DNA from: Bog-159 sp035308525
Lineage (GTDB): Bacteria; Acidobacteriota; Terriglobia; Bryobacterales; Bryobacteraceae
DNA length: 23,834 nucleotides
Assembly (NCBI GenBank): GCA_035308525.1
Contig: DATGGM010000313.1
Location: 1-23,834, forward strand
Direction: 5' to 3'
Of this stretch, positions 6,842-17,257 are shown one piece after another (the stretch's first letter is position 1; each line of letters opens with the position of its first letter). The notes under the pieces are model-generated. The model was not told the origin of the DNA and searched no databases. It was given only the letters and a program-made list of their open reading frames with translations. The translations under genes were made by a program, and so were the position numbers.

Positions 6842-7830
6842 CATTTTGTAGCCGGCCCCGCATCTTCTCCTCCCGCGCTCTGCAGCAGTGTCCGGAACGT
6901 CTCCCCCATTCCGAATAACAGGCTCTTCAACTGCGACCGGCGCTGCCGCTCTTCCTGCGGCCCCGCCCCCGCCAGCGCTGCCGCGAATTGATCCGCCTCT
7001 CCCGCGGCCAACAGCGTTTGCGCCATCGTTTCGAAGCGTACGGTCTTCAGGCCCAGCCGCGCGCCGTGCTCCTGCAGCGCCGTAAACGCTACGTGCGCGG
7101 TGATGTCCCGCGCGCCGGGATCGTCCAGCACATCTTCGTCGGCGTGGTGCCGCCGGTAGCTCATCAGGGTTCCTTGAGGGAAGCGTGCGGATTCGGCGCG
7201 GGTGTATCCGTAGTCGATCGTTAGCACCCCTCCCGCCTCCAAAGCGCCGGCGATGCGCTCCAGCCATGCGAGCGCGTCCGTATTCACTTCGTAGATCGCG
7301 CCTTCCGCGGGCGGGGGAAAGTAGCGGCAAAGGTACTCTGCGGATTCCGCGCGCGCGGGCCCGCCGGCGGTCCAAACGAAGCGGCCGTCCCATCCCACCA
7401 GCACTTCGCGGTAACAGCCGCCGCGAAAGGTTACCTGCTCCACCGGCAGCGCATCGAAGAACTCGTTGGCGAAGACTACGCCGCGAAACCGCTCCGGCAG
7501 CGCGCCTTCCGCGATGTCCAACGGCATGTACCGCCATTCGGAGAACGCTTTCGCCATCTCGCGCCGGCCCGCGCCCAGTTCCACCACCGTGAAGTCGGGC
7601 GGCGAGCCCATCTCTTTGTGCAGCGCGCGGATCTGCGCGGCCATCAGGATGCCGAATACCGGCTGGATCTGTTCGGCAGTATAGAAGTCACCCTGTTTGC
7701 CGAACGGGTCGCGCCCGCGCCGGTAGAATCCGTGCACCGGATCGTACAGGGCCGCCTGCATGAAGCGGCGGAACGAGATGGGTCCCGCGCGGCTAATTTC
7801 GTCGCGCAGGATCTCGGTCAGCGGGCTCAC
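6841..7830 (-). CDS. MidA/NDUFAF7-family SAM methyltransferase
   Basis: This class I SAM-dependent methyltransferase belongs to the family that in mitochondria (NDUFAF7/MidA) methylates an arginine of a complex I subunit; the bacterial substrate is not established. Family marks, numbered from the chosen start, are SFRRFMQAALYDPVHGFY near the N-terminus, GDFYTAEQIQPVFG, the SAM motif VVELGAG, FANEFFDALPVEQ and VLTIDYGYT. I chose the GTG at 7828-7830, giving 329 aa, because it overlaps the upstream stop as GTGA and the protein then begins directly with the family N-terminus. The frame stays open upstream to an ATG at 7893, but those 21 residues are low-complexity and lie inside the neighbour. 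The gene is coupled to the 91-aa gene and ends on the terminator T-run of the opposing unit. Confidence 0.85.
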   Translation of the reverse strand: MSPLTEILRDEISRAGPISFRRFMQAALYDPVHGFYRRGRDPFGKQGDFYTAEQIQPVFGILMAAQIRALHKEMGSPPDFTVVELGAGRREMAKAFSEWRYMPLDIAEGALPERFRGVVFANEFFDALPVEQVTFRGGCYREVLVGWDGRFVWTAGGPARAESAEYLCRYFPPPAEGAIYEVNTDALAWLERIAGALEAGGVLTIDYGYTRAESARFPQGTLMSYRRHHADEDVLDDPGARDITAHVAFTALQEHGARLGLKTVRFETMAQTLLAAGEADQFAAALAGAGPQEERQRRSQLKSLLFGMGETFRTLLQSAGGEDAGPATK

Positions 7831-8102
7831 GGCTCCACGACCCGGGTTTGCGGTGTTCGTATGAACATTTCCACCAGGTAATCGTGCAGGCAATCGTAGA
7901 GGTACCGCTGCAGCGTCCAGGGGAACTGCGGATGCTCGATGTCGCGCGGATGCAGCGGCGCGTAATACGTGTGCAGGCCCAGCCCGCGATTCTTCATCTC
8001 GATGACCAGCTCGATGTCGCCGTCCCGCTCCCGTGCCGAGAAGTCCACCAGCGCGTGCTCGTAGCGCCGCAGCTCGGCTTCGACTTTCTCCAGTGGACTC
8101 AC
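7827..8102 (-). CDS. Conserved-looking hypothetical, 91 aa
   Basis: I do not recognise a family. The protein is acidic and aromatic-rich with no signal peptide or membrane segment. It has an amphipathic N-terminal helix (PLEKVEAELRRYEHALV), a beta-like centre (DIELVIEMKNRGLGLHTYYAPLHP) and an aromatic helix (WTLQRYLYDCLHDYLVEMF). The GTG start at 8100-8102 has no SD but has a TAGCAT box 6 nt upstream, suggesting a leaderless message. Its TGA overlaps the GTG of the MidA-like gene by GTGA, so the two are probably translated together and may act together. It is divergent from the 197-aa gene by 28 bp. Confidence 0.7.
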   Translation of the reverse strand: MSPLEKVEAELRRYEHALVDFSARERDGDIELVIEMKNRGLGLHTYYAPLHPRDIEHPQFPWTLQRYLYDCLHDYLVEMFIRTPQTRVVEP

Positions 8103-8108
8103 GGATCT

Positions 8109-8114
8109 ATGCTA
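8109..8114 (-). promoter_or_regulatory. Candidate -10 box for the 91-aa gene
   Basis: TAGCAT on the minus strand ends 6 nt before the GTG at 8102, and no SD is present. The local sequence is near-palindromic (CTATGCTAG), so a -10 for the divergent gene (TATGCT, 8108-8113) overlaps it. Confidence 0.35.
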
Positions 8115-8130
8115 GCGTGAAAAAAAGGGC

Positions 8131-8724
8131 ATGTCTCTACCCGCCACCGTCCGGGTCAAACTCAGCTCGGAAGCCGCCGAAGGCATCTCGATCACACGCG
8201 TGGTCGTGCAGGAATTGCCGCTGCGCGACCTGGTGGAGCATATGCTGGGCGTTACCGGCAAGGATGAGACGCGCATCCGCGAGCTGCTGCTGCGCGGCAC
8301 TTTGGTCAGCGGCGCTTCGCGTTTCCGCTGGAGCGGATGGGACGCCGACCTCGCCGCGCTCCGCGAGCTGTTGGTCACCTTTCCCGGCGACGATCCCGCC
8401 CGGCCCTTTCAGCCGGAGCGCTGCAGGCGTGCGGTTCTCCGCGGCGGCCGCCAGGCCATCGAGATCCCCCGCGCCGCGGGCGTACGCAAGCCGTTGCTCA
8501 GCAAGGCTAGCTTCTGGGACCGGCTGATGGCCGCGACGGCCGCGGGCGAGATCCGCTACCTGCACTATTCCTACAAGGATCGCGCCGACTGCTACCGCCT
8601 GGATTTTACCCTGGCCGCCGCCGACAACCTGCGCGCCCAGGCAAAGATGGTCCGCTACTCGACCTTGCGCGACAATATCCGGTCGTCGGGGTTCCAGTGG
8701 GCGGAATTATACGCGGAGCGCTGA
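8131..8724 (+). CDS. Hypothetical protein, 197 aa
   Basis: I do not recognise the family. It is a soluble-looking basic protein with no signal peptide or membrane helix. The N-terminus is beta-rich (ATVRVKLSSEAAEGISITRVVVQELPLRDLVEHML), followed by an arginine-rich middle. The C-terminal part (about 123-197) has many aromatic and charged residues (YLHYSYKDRADCYRLDF, MVRYSTLRDNIRSSGFQW). The ATG is preceded by AAAAGGGC, a purine tract only 1-4 nt away, so initiation is not typical. It is divergent from the 91-aa gene and convergent with the parvulin gene, with 11 bp between stops. Codon bias and lack of rival frames support a real gene. Confidence 0.65.
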   Translation: MSLPATVRVKLSSEAAEGISITRVVVQELPLRDLVEHMLGVTGKDETRIRELLLRGTLVSGASRFRWSGWDADLAALRELLVTFPGDDPARPFQPERCRRAVLRGGRQAIEIPRAAGVRKPLLSKASFWDRLMAATAAGEIRYLHYSYKDRADCYRLDFTLAAADNLRAQAKMVRYSTLRDNIRSSGFQWAELYAER

Positions 8725-8735
8725 CCGGGCAGCGC

Positions 8736-9734
8736 CTACTTCGGCGCCGGCTTCTGCTGGGGTTGCGGCTGGATGGTGATAGGCGGCCTGGCTCCCTGCG
8801 CCGGCATCGCCGGCGCCGGTGGGCCGAAGTACTCCTCGTTCATCACCACGGACGCGGAATTCTTGAGATCGTCCATGGTCTTCTTCACGAGTTCGGCGTC
8901 CAGCTTCCGTTCAATCTCCGGACGCACTTCCACAAAAGTCTTCTCCTGTCGCGACTCGACCTTGATGATGTGATAGCCGAACTGGCTCTTCACCGGTTCG
9001 CTGATTTCGCCAACGGGAATGCTGAACGCCACTTGCTCGAAGGCGGGCACCATCCGGCCGTGACCGAATGTTCCCAGGTCGCCGCCGTTGGCGCCGGACC
9101 CGGCATCGTCGGAATCGGACTTTGCCAGCGTCGCAAAGTCCGCCCCGTCCACCAGCTTCTTGCGGATGTCCTTGGCCTTTGCCAGCGCTTCTTCCTCAGT
9201 CAGTTCCTTCGAATCCTTCTTCAACGGAACCGCCGATCCCTTGGCTCTGATCAGAATGTGGCGGGCCTTCACCTGTAAGTATTCCGACTTGTGCTCTTCG
9301 TAATAGGCGCGCGCGGCAGCTTCATCCACCTTGGTGGTGGTCTGCAGGTTTTGGTAAAGCTGTTGGGCAAGCAGCTGTTCGGATTGGAAGGCCAATTGCG
9401 ATTTGAACGCCGGCGTATCCTCCAGCTTTCGGCGGTGGGCTTCCTGGGCCATCACCTTCAGGCGAATGATATTCTCGGCGAACTGCCGGCGGCCCGTGGT
9501 GCGCATTTGATTGCGGTATTGCTCGGGAATCATATCGATCATATGATCGAATTCACCCGCGGTGATTTTTTCGTCTCCAACCGTGAGGATGACTGTTTCG
9601 GGGGGAACCTTGGCCGCCACGGGAGCGGCGGGCTGCACGCTGACAGTCGGCGGCGTGGCCGGTTGTGAAGCCGGCGTCTGCGCGTGCAGACATACCAGCG
9701 GTGTCAATAAAAGCAAACATTGCAGGGATTTCAT
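8736..9734 (-). CDS. Exported parvulin-type peptidyl-prolyl isomerase
   Basis: This periplasmic folding factor is of the SurA/PpiD/PrsA type. A signal peptide (MKSLQCLLLLTPLVCLHA, likely cut before QT) is followed by a Pro/Ala-rich spacer. A SurA_N-like helical chaperone domain spans about 48-150 (VGDEKITAGEFDHMIDMIP). One parvulin domain spans about 156-260, with ARHILIRA, GADFATLAKSDSDD, GGDLGTFGHGRMVPAFEQVAF and SQFGYHIIKVE. A helical tail ends in a Pro/Gln-rich stretch. There is no lipobox cysteine: the residue before C15 is Val. At 332 aa it has one parvulin domain, not two as in E. coli SurA. Its start lacks an SD and has an extended -10 close by. Together with the POTRA protein it suggests outer-membrane protein biogenesis in this region. 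Confidence 0.9.
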   Translation of the reverse strand: MKSLQCLLLLTPLVCLHAQTPASQPATPPTVSVQPAAPVAAKVPPETVILTVGDEKITAGEFDHMIDMIPEQYRNQMRTTGRRQFAENIIRLKVMAQEAHRRKLEDTPAFKSQLAFQSEQLLAQQLYQNLQTTTKVDEAAARAYYEEHKSEYLQVKARHILIRAKGSAVPLKKDSKELTEEEALAKAKDIRKKLVDGADFATLAKSDSDDAGSGANGGDLGTFGHGRMVPAFEQVAFSIPVGEISEPVKSQFGYHIIKVESRQEKTFVEVRPEIERKLDAELVKKTMDDLKNSASVVMNEEYFGPPAPAMPAQGARPPITIQPQPQQKPAPK

Positions 9735-9741
9735 CTGTTCT

Positions 9742-9747
9742 ATGATA
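9742..9747 (-). promoter_or_regulatory. Candidate extended -10 for the parvulin gene
   Basis: On the minus strand TGGTATCAT (TGn plus TATCAT) ends 7 nt before the ATG at 9734. No SD and no good -35 are seen. This is compatible with a leaderless transcript. Confidence 0.4.
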
Positions 9748-9783
9748 CCAATAGCCTGCCGGCCCTTGCTGGACCGCGCGGGA

Positions 9784-11304
9784 TCAAGCAGCCGGCTGCG
9801 GCTTCGCCGTTTCCACGTTCAGGGTGCTGCGCTTCCGCCCGAACGGGAAGTAGATGGCGAGTCCCACGATCAGCCAGGCAAAAAAGCGGAACCACGTGCG
9901 CAGGGGCAGGCCCATCATCAGAACCACGCAGCAGGCGATCGAGATCATTGGAAACAGAGGGACAAAGGGCACCCGGAAAGCCCGTGGTCGGTCGGGTTGC
10001 TTCTTTCGCAGGACGATCACCCCGGCAGAGACCAACGCGAAAGCGAACAAGGTGCCGATGTTGGAAAGCTCCGCGAATGTGTCGATGTCCCAGATTCCCG
10101 CCGGAATCCCCACCAGAAAGCCGGCGATCCAGGTGGATATATGCGGCGTCTGGAACCGGCGATGCACGGCGGAGAAGAAGCCGGGCAGCAGCCGGTCGCG
10201 CGACATGGCGAACCAGATGCGTGCCTGGCCGTATTGATACACCAGCAGCGAAGAGATCATGCCGGCGAGCGCCCCCGCGGTGACCACCACCCGCAGCCGG
10301 TTGTAGCCCAGCGCCTTCAAAGCGTCCGCCACGGGCGAAGCCGTGGTCAGGGTCGAATACTTGGCGATGCCGGTGAGCACCAGCGATACCGAGCCATATA
10401 GAATGGTGCAGACGATCAGGGTGGCGATGATGCCGAACGGCAGGTCCTTTTGCGGGTTGCGGCACTCCTCGGCCGCGGTGGAGACTGAATCGAACCCGAT
10501 GTAGGTGAAGAACACAATCGAGGCGCCGGTCAGGATTCCCGGAAAACCGTGCGGCGCGAACGGATGCCAGTTGCTGCTGTTGATGGCCCGCGCCGAGCCC
10601 AGGCAGAACAAGAGAATCGCGCCGATCTTGATCAGCACCATAGTCGTGTTGGCCTCGGCGCTTTCCCTGACGCCCCGCACCAGCACCACGGTCACCAGCA
10701 ATGTAATCAGCAGGGCCGGGATGTTGAAGATGCCCGCCGGACCCCCCGGCGCCGGTATGGGAGGGTATGCCAACGCCTGCGGCAAATGCGCTCCGAACAG
10801 GTTGTCGCACAAATCCTGTATATACGCGGAGAATCCCACCGCCACCGACATATTGGAAACGGCGTACTCCAGAATGAGGTCCCAGCCGATGATCCAGGCC
10901 ACGATTTCGCCCAGAATCGCGTAGGCGTACGTGTATGCGCTTCCGGCGATGGGGATCATCGAGGAGAGCTCCGCGTAACACAGCCCCGCGAACAGGCACG
11001 CCAGCGCCACCAGAGCGAAGGAAACCGTAATGGCCGGACCTGCGCCGGGCCGGCCTAATTGGGAGGCGGCGTGCGTGCCGTTGAGGATCAGGTCGATGAC
11101 CGTCGCCTCCAGGATCGACTTGGTCGGGATTACCGTGCCGGCCGCGGCGGTGCCGGTCAGCGTGAAAATTCCTGATCCGATCACCGCCCCCACACCGAAG
11201 GCCGTCAGGGTCCAGGGACCCAGCGTCCGGCGTAGACGCTTTTCCGGCTCCTGGGAAGCCTCAATCAGAGCGTCGATGCTCTTGGTGCGGAATAGTTGGC
11301 TCAA
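9784..11304 (-). CDS. APC-family amino acid permease
   Basis: This is a polytopic inner-membrane transporter of the APC superfamily, 506 aa with about 12 hydrophobic segments. The family signature sits at the first membrane helix: GVGAVIGSGIFTLTG. Other marks are GLCYAELSSMIPIAGSAYTYAYAILGEIVAWIIGW (helices 2-3) and FFTYIGFDSVSTAAEECRNPQKDLPFGI, closest to the cationic amino acid transporter (CAT) type. The substrate cannot be read from the sequence. The start is a TTG at 11302-11304 with the SD GGGAAAGG just upstream, 15 nt after the stop of the 52-aa basic gene, so the two are probably co-transcribed. It is followed by the parvulin gene on the same strand after 49 bp. Confidence 0.9.
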   Translation of the reverse strand: MSQLFRTKSIDALIEASQEPEKRLRRTLGPWTLTAFGVGAVIGSGIFTLTGTAAAGTVIPTKSILEATVIDLILNGTHAASQLGRPGAGPAITVSFALVALACLFAGLCYAELSSMIPIAGSAYTYAYAILGEIVAWIIGWDLILEYAVSNMSVAVGFSAYIQDLCDNLFGAHLPQALAYPPIPAPGGPAGIFNIPALLITLLVTVVLVRGVRESAEANTTMVLIKIGAILLFCLGSARAINSSNWHPFAPHGFPGILTGASIVFFTYIGFDSVSTAAEECRNPQKDLPFGIIATLIVCTILYGSVSLVLTGIAKYSTLTTASPVADALKALGYNRLRVVVTAGALAGMISSLLVYQYGQARIWFAMSRDRLLPGFFSAVHRRFQTPHISTWIAGFLVGIPAGIWDIDTFAELSNIGTLFAFALVSAGVIVLRKKQPDRPRAFRVPFVPLFPMISIACCVVLMMGLPLRTWFRFFAWLIVGLAIYFPFGRKRSTLNVETAKPQPAA

Positions 11305-11319
11305 CGGCCTTTCCCGAAC

Positions 11320-11478
11320 TTAACGCTTACGCTGTCCTTGCACCATCTTCTTAACCTTCTTCTTGATCGAGCCGCGGGCTACACCCGCCGCGCGCTTCGC
11401 CTTGGGCGCCGCTTTCTTGCGCGCCGTCCTCTTCAGCTTCTTTCGTTCGAGTTTATCAGTGATTGCAGTGGTATTCAT
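11320..11478 (-). CDS. 52-aa basic, histone-H1-like small protein
   Basis: The short ORF lies between pcrA (40 bp upstream) and the permease (15 bp downstream). It encodes 52 residues, of which 14 are Lys and 7 Arg against one Asp and one Glu in the first 11. The N-terminus (MNTTAITDKLERKK) is followed by KRTARKKAAPKAKRAAG and a C-terminal basic helix (IKKKVKKMVQGQRKR). It looks like a nucleic-acid-binding peptide. The start has no SD; the eight adenines before it may help initiation. It shares KKAAPK with the 20-aa peptide at 6711. Position after a DNA helicase gene fits a DNA-related role, but this is inference. Confidence 0.6.
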   Translation of the reverse strand: MNTTAITDKLERKKLKRTARKKAAPKAKRAAGVARGSIKKKVKKMVQGQRKR

Positions 11479-11518
11479 ATTTTTTTTCGGGTTGTCCAGC
11501 TCCGCTTCAACTACGGTT

Positions 11519-13849
<2,331 letters not shown>

Positions 13850-13989
13850 GACGCGGCGGCTAATCGAATTGACGGCTAATTCGAATTTTAGCATGCGGCC
13901 ATTTCCGTTCCCGTCTTTGACTAACGTTCGTCTACAAGGACTTACCCGGTTCCACGCTAAATTAGAAGCTCCGGAGCGGATTAACTGGT

Positions 13990-15576
13990 TTGCGCAGAAC
14001 CCTTTTCATCGTGCTTTACTCCTCGCTGGCCGCCGCCGCGATATTACTCGCCACCCGCTTCGTACTAGGACCGTTTCATTTGGCTATGGTAAGCGTTAAC
14101 TCGCCAGTGAACGCCGCGGCGGCGCTCGCCGTATCGTTCGTCTTGCTGATGGCGGCGGCCGGATGCCAGCCAGCTACTTCACCACCGCGGGCGGCAGCTT
14201 TGGGTTTGAGCCTGATCCTGGTGGCTACAGTCGTTGCGTTCTGGCGAAACCTGCAATCTCCCTTCGTCTACGACGACTACACGCACATCGTGCAGGCCTC
14301 CCATGCCACGTGGCGGATCATGGCGGATGCCTTCAAGCCTGAGCCGGGCGGGCATGGGCTCTTCTTTCGTCCGGTCGCGTTCATCTCTTATTGGCTCGAC
14401 TATCAATGGGCCGGGACCGCGGCCGCCCGCTGGCACGCCTGGAGCCTGGCCATGCACTGCGCCAATGTCGGACTGTTGTATCTGCTGATCAGCCGCCTGG
14501 GGATGTCCCGCGGGGCAACTACATTAGCGGCGGCGGTGTTTGCGCTGCACGGATCGCGCGCCGAAACGGTGGCTTGGTCGGATGCCCGTTCGGATCTGCT
14601 CGCCACATTCTTCTGCCTCGGCGCCCTGCTGGCAGCGTTGGATTACAGCCGCCAGGGCCGGCGCGCATCGGTCATCCTATCCGTTCTCTGCGCGGCGTTT
14701 GGTGTCTGCACCAAGGAATCGGCATTCTGTCTTCCGCTGTTGCCCATCGCGCTGCTGCCGTTTCTGGGGCGCGAAGAACGTCGCCGCGCCGCCAAAGCCA
14801 GCCTGGCACTCGCGTCGGTGTGCGCCCTTCTGTTCGCGTATCGATGGTGGGCGCTGGGAGGAATCGGCGGCTATCCCGACCGCACCGGCGTCAGCGCCAT
14901 CTGGCATTCGCGGCCGCTGCATTCTTCCGAGGCACTGCTGTTCCGCCAGTGGGCCTTCCTTTTCTTCCCGGTGAATTGGTCCGTGCCGCTGGAGTATTGG
15001 CTGCGGGCGGCGGCTGTAGCCTTCATCGCCGGGCTGGCGGTGTGCGCCGTACGGTGCCGCCCACCAAGGGCACACGTGCTGGCGGGCGTAGCGTTTCTGC
15101 TGGCCGCCGGTTTGCCGGTGCAGCATCTGCTGATGTTCCAGCCGGATTTCGCCGGCGCCCGGGTCCTGTATCTGCCCCTGGCCGGATTGGCCATTTTTTG
15201 GGCCGCGGTCGTTGAAGGAGTTCAGGATCGCTCGCTAGGTTGGACGCTTGGCGCCGCCCTGCTCGCATTCAACCTGGCGGCCCTGGAGCATAACCTGGGT
15301 CCATGGCGCACCACTCCAGCAGCCGCGGCAGCAGTCTGCCAGGTGCTGGGCCGCCAGATGAAGTCCGATCCAAGGCCCGTGGTCTTCAGGGAACTACCCG
15401 ATCGCCGCGACGGCGTATACTTCCTCGCCAACGGATTTCCGGAATGCGTCGAGATGAATTCCGGCCAGCCCATGAGCAAGGTATACGTCGTCGGGCGAAG
15501 TCCGGGACTGCCCCCGGCCAATGGCCGGCACTTCGTTTGGAGTTCGCCGGCTAACGAATTGCGCGAAGAGCAATAA
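13990..15576 (+). CDS. GT-C-fold membrane glycosyltransferase, no TPR
   Basis: This is a 528-aa multi-pass membrane protein with about ten hydrophobic segments from residue 4 to about 415, then a soluble tail of about 110 residues. After the second or third helix comes PFVYDDYTHI with D95/D96, the acidic pair in the first external loop expected of GT-C enzymes. FFRPVAFISYWLDY (125-138) matches the FRP motif of TMTC-like O-mannosyl/polyprenyl-sugar transferases, and AETVAWSDARSD is another conserved loop of that group. Relatives often carry C-terminal TPR repeats; here the tail has none. It probably transfers sugar from a lipid carrier outside the cytoplasm to protein or lipid. The start is TTG at 13990 with GGAG 12 nt upstream; an internal ATG at 14086 is possible. 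It ends 6 bp from the convergent amidohydrolase. Confidence 0.8.
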   Translation: MRRTLFIVLYSSLAAAAILLATRFVLGPFHLAMVSVNSPVNAAAALAVSFVLLMAAAGCQPATSPPRAAALGLSLILVATVVAFWRNLQSPFVYDDYTHIVQASHATWRIMADAFKPEPGGHGLFFRPVAFISYWLDYQWAGTAAARWHAWSLAMHCANVGLLYLLISRLGMSRGATTLAAAVFALHGSRAETVAWSDARSDLLATFFCLGALLAALDYSRQGRRASVILSVLCAAFGVCTKESAFCLPLLPIALLPFLGREERRRAAKASLALASVCALLFAYRWWALGGIGGYPDRTGVSAIWHSRPLHSSEALLFRQWAFLFFPVNWSVPLEYWLRAAAVAFIAGLAVCAVRCRPPRAHVLAGVAFLLAAGLPVQHLLMFQPDFAGARVLYLPLAGLAIFWAAVVEGVQDRSLGWTLGAALLAFNLAALEHNLGPWRTTPAAAAAVCQVLGRQMKSDPRPVVFRELPDRRDGVYFLANGFPECVEMNSGQPMSKVYVVGRSPGLPPANGRHFVWSSPANELREEQ

Positions 15577-15582
15577 TTGCCA

Positions 15583-17220
15583 TCACCGCGACCGCAGCAC
15601 CTTGCCCGGCAGTGCGTTCGTCATTTTCCCTTCGTCGATCACCAGGTCGCCATTAACCAGCACAAAGCGCATCCCCTCGGAGAGCTGATTTGGCTCCGCG
15701 AACGTGGCCACGTCGTGGATGGTCTCCGGATCGAAGACCACCACGTCCGCCCACATACCCTGTTTCAACGCCCCGCGATCCGTCAATCGCATGCGCTGGG
15801 CAGGCAGCGCGCTGAATTTGCGGATGGCATCCGGCAGAGTCAGCTTATGCTCTTCGCGCACGTACTTTCGCAGGATGCGCGGGAACGTTCCGTAAGCGCG
15901 CGGATGCGGGTGCTCTTTGCCCAACAGCCCGTCCGGCGCGGTGCCCTCCGAATCATTGCAGATGGAAACCCACGGCTGGGCCAGCGCCAGCGCAATATCG
16001 GGCTCAGACATGATGAACAGCGCCACATTGGTGAACGCCCGGTCTTCAATCAGCAGATCGAAAATCGTGTCGAAAGGATCCTTGCCCCACAGCTTGGCGA
16101 TGTCGGCTATAGTCTTGCCCTGCAACTGCAGCAGCTTCGGATTGGCCACCGCTCCCACCAGGATGGACTCCGGTCCGGTGACTTCCTGCCACTCGTTGTC
16201 CCACTTGCCGCCGGGCGTCTCCATCTCCTTCCGAATGCGCGCCCGCATCGCCGGATCCTTCAGCCGCTCAATCAGCTTGGCGTCGCCGCCGTCGTGTGCC
16301 CAGGGCGGAATGATCGCGGAAAATGTATTGAACCCCGCGGGATACGCGTAGGTGTCCGCCGTAATGTCCACGCCGGCATCGCGCGCCTGCTGAATGTGCG
16401 CGATCACTTCGGGCATGCGGCCCCAGTTGGCCTTGCCGGCGGTCTTCAGATGCCAGATCTCTACCGGAATATGGGCATCCCGCCCGATCCGGATGGCTTC
16501 GTCCAGCGCCGGAATGATGGCATCTCCTTCGCTCCGCATGTGGGTTGCATAGACGCCGCCGAACTTGGCGGCTTCCGACGCCAGCGCGATTAATTCCTCG
16601 GTGGTCGCATAGGGTGCCGGAGCGTATTGCAGCGATGTGGAAACGCCGACTGCGCCATCGCGCATCGCATCGCGCACCAGCGCCCGCATCCGCTCCAGCT
16701 CCGCGGCGTTCGGAGCGCGGTCGTCGTCCCCCAGCACCACGCGGCGGACCTGCGTCGCGCCCACATAGCTCGCCAGGTTGATGCCCATGCCCTGCTTTTC
16801 CAGGCGCGCGAAGTAGTCCCGAAACGTTCGCCAATCCGCCCGGATACCGTAGTGCTCGTACCCCACACGGTCGGCCTTGAACAGCGCGTCACTCTGCGGC
16901 GCTATGGACGATCCCTCGCCCGTAATCTCCGTGGTGATCCCCTGGTAGATCTTCGAAGGCAGGTGCGGGTTCACCAGGATGGTGAGCTCCGACTGTCCCA
17001 GCATGTCGATGAATCCGGGAGCCACCACCATGCCGTGCGCGTCGATCGTCCGCTTGGCGGCCGCGCCGGAGAGATTGCCGATGGCGGCGATCCGCCCCTG
17101 CCTGATACCGATGTCGCCGGAGTACCACGGCGAACCGGTGCCGTCCACGATGTGGCCGTTACGGATCACCACATCAAAGGAAGGGTTCGCGGCAAAAAGC
17201 AAAAAAGCCAATAGCAGCAT
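15583..17220 (-). CDS. D-aminoacylase-like amidohydrolase with altered metal site
   Basis: This amidohydrolase-superfamily member is related to N-acyl-D-amino-acid deacylases. It starts at ATG 17218-17220 with a short signal-like stretch (MLLLAFLLFAANP), giving 545 aa. The composite beta-sandwich begins FDVVIRNGHIVDGTGSPWY. The usual metal motif after PGFID (HxH or HxD) is absent: it reads GFIDMLGQSE (69-78). The position of the zinc cysteine in GNCG is GEG (101-103). The two later histidines are kept, in ATHMRSEGD (H227) and EIWHLKTAG (H257), as is the catalytic Asp region CNDSEGT (D423). It may be a real subfamily with a carboxylate-based site, and activity as a D-aminoacylase is not safe to assume. 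No SD; a TACACT box lies 7 nt upstream. It is divergent from the aminotransferase. Confidence 0.85.
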   Translation of the reverse strand: MLLLAFLLFAANPSFDVVIRNGHIVDGTGSPWYSGDIGIRQGRIAAIGNLSGAAAKRTIDAHGMVVAPGFIDMLGQSELTILVNPHLPSKIYQGITTEITGEGSSIAPQSDALFKADRVGYEHYGIRADWRTFRDYFARLEKQGMGINLASYVGATQVRRVVLGDDDRAPNAAELERMRALVRDAMRDGAVGVSTSLQYAPAPYATTEELIALASEAAKFGGVYATHMRSEGDAIIPALDEAIRIGRDAHIPVEIWHLKTAGKANWGRMPEVIAHIQQARDAGVDITADTYAYPAGFNTFSAIIPPWAHDGGDAKLIERLKDPAMRARIRKEMETPGGKWDNEWQEVTGPESILVGAVANPKLLQLQGKTIADIAKLWGKDPFDTIFDLLIEDRAFTNVALFIMSEPDIALALAQPWVSICNDSEGTAPDGLLGKEHPHPRAYGTFPRILRKYVREEHKLTLPDAIRKFSALPAQRMRLTDRGALKQGMWADVVVFDPETIHDVATFAEPNQLSEGMRFVLVNGDLVIDEGKMTNALPGKVLRSR

Positions 17221-17227
17221 GCGTGCG

Positions 17228-17233
17228 AGTGTA
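17228..17233 (-). promoter_or_regulatory. Candidate -10 box for the amidohydrolase gene
   Basis: TACACT on the minus strand ends 7 nt before the ATG at 17220. There is no SD. The 37-bp gap to the divergent GTG at 17258 must hold both start signals. Confidence 0.3.
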
Positions 17234-17243
17234 GCATGGAGGT

Positions 17244-17249
17244 TAAAAT
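17244..17249 (+). promoter_or_regulatory. Candidate -10 box for the aminotransferase gene
   Basis: TAAAAT ends 8 nt before the GTG at 17258. A GGAGG at 17238-17242 is 15 nt from the GTG, too far for a normal SD, and TAAGG at 17251-17255 is only 2 nt away. A leaderless start fits best. Confidence 0.35.
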
Positions 17250-17257
17250 GTAAGGCA

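Noticed and set aside
9740..10999. Second minus-strand frame overlapping the permease
   Set aside because: Arg/Gly-rich frame-shifted translation of the permease gene; the correct frame has the APC motifs.
16979..17257. N-terminal extension of the aminotransferase reading frame
   Set aside because: It is antisense to the amidohydrolase and the family N-terminus starts at the GTG at 17258.
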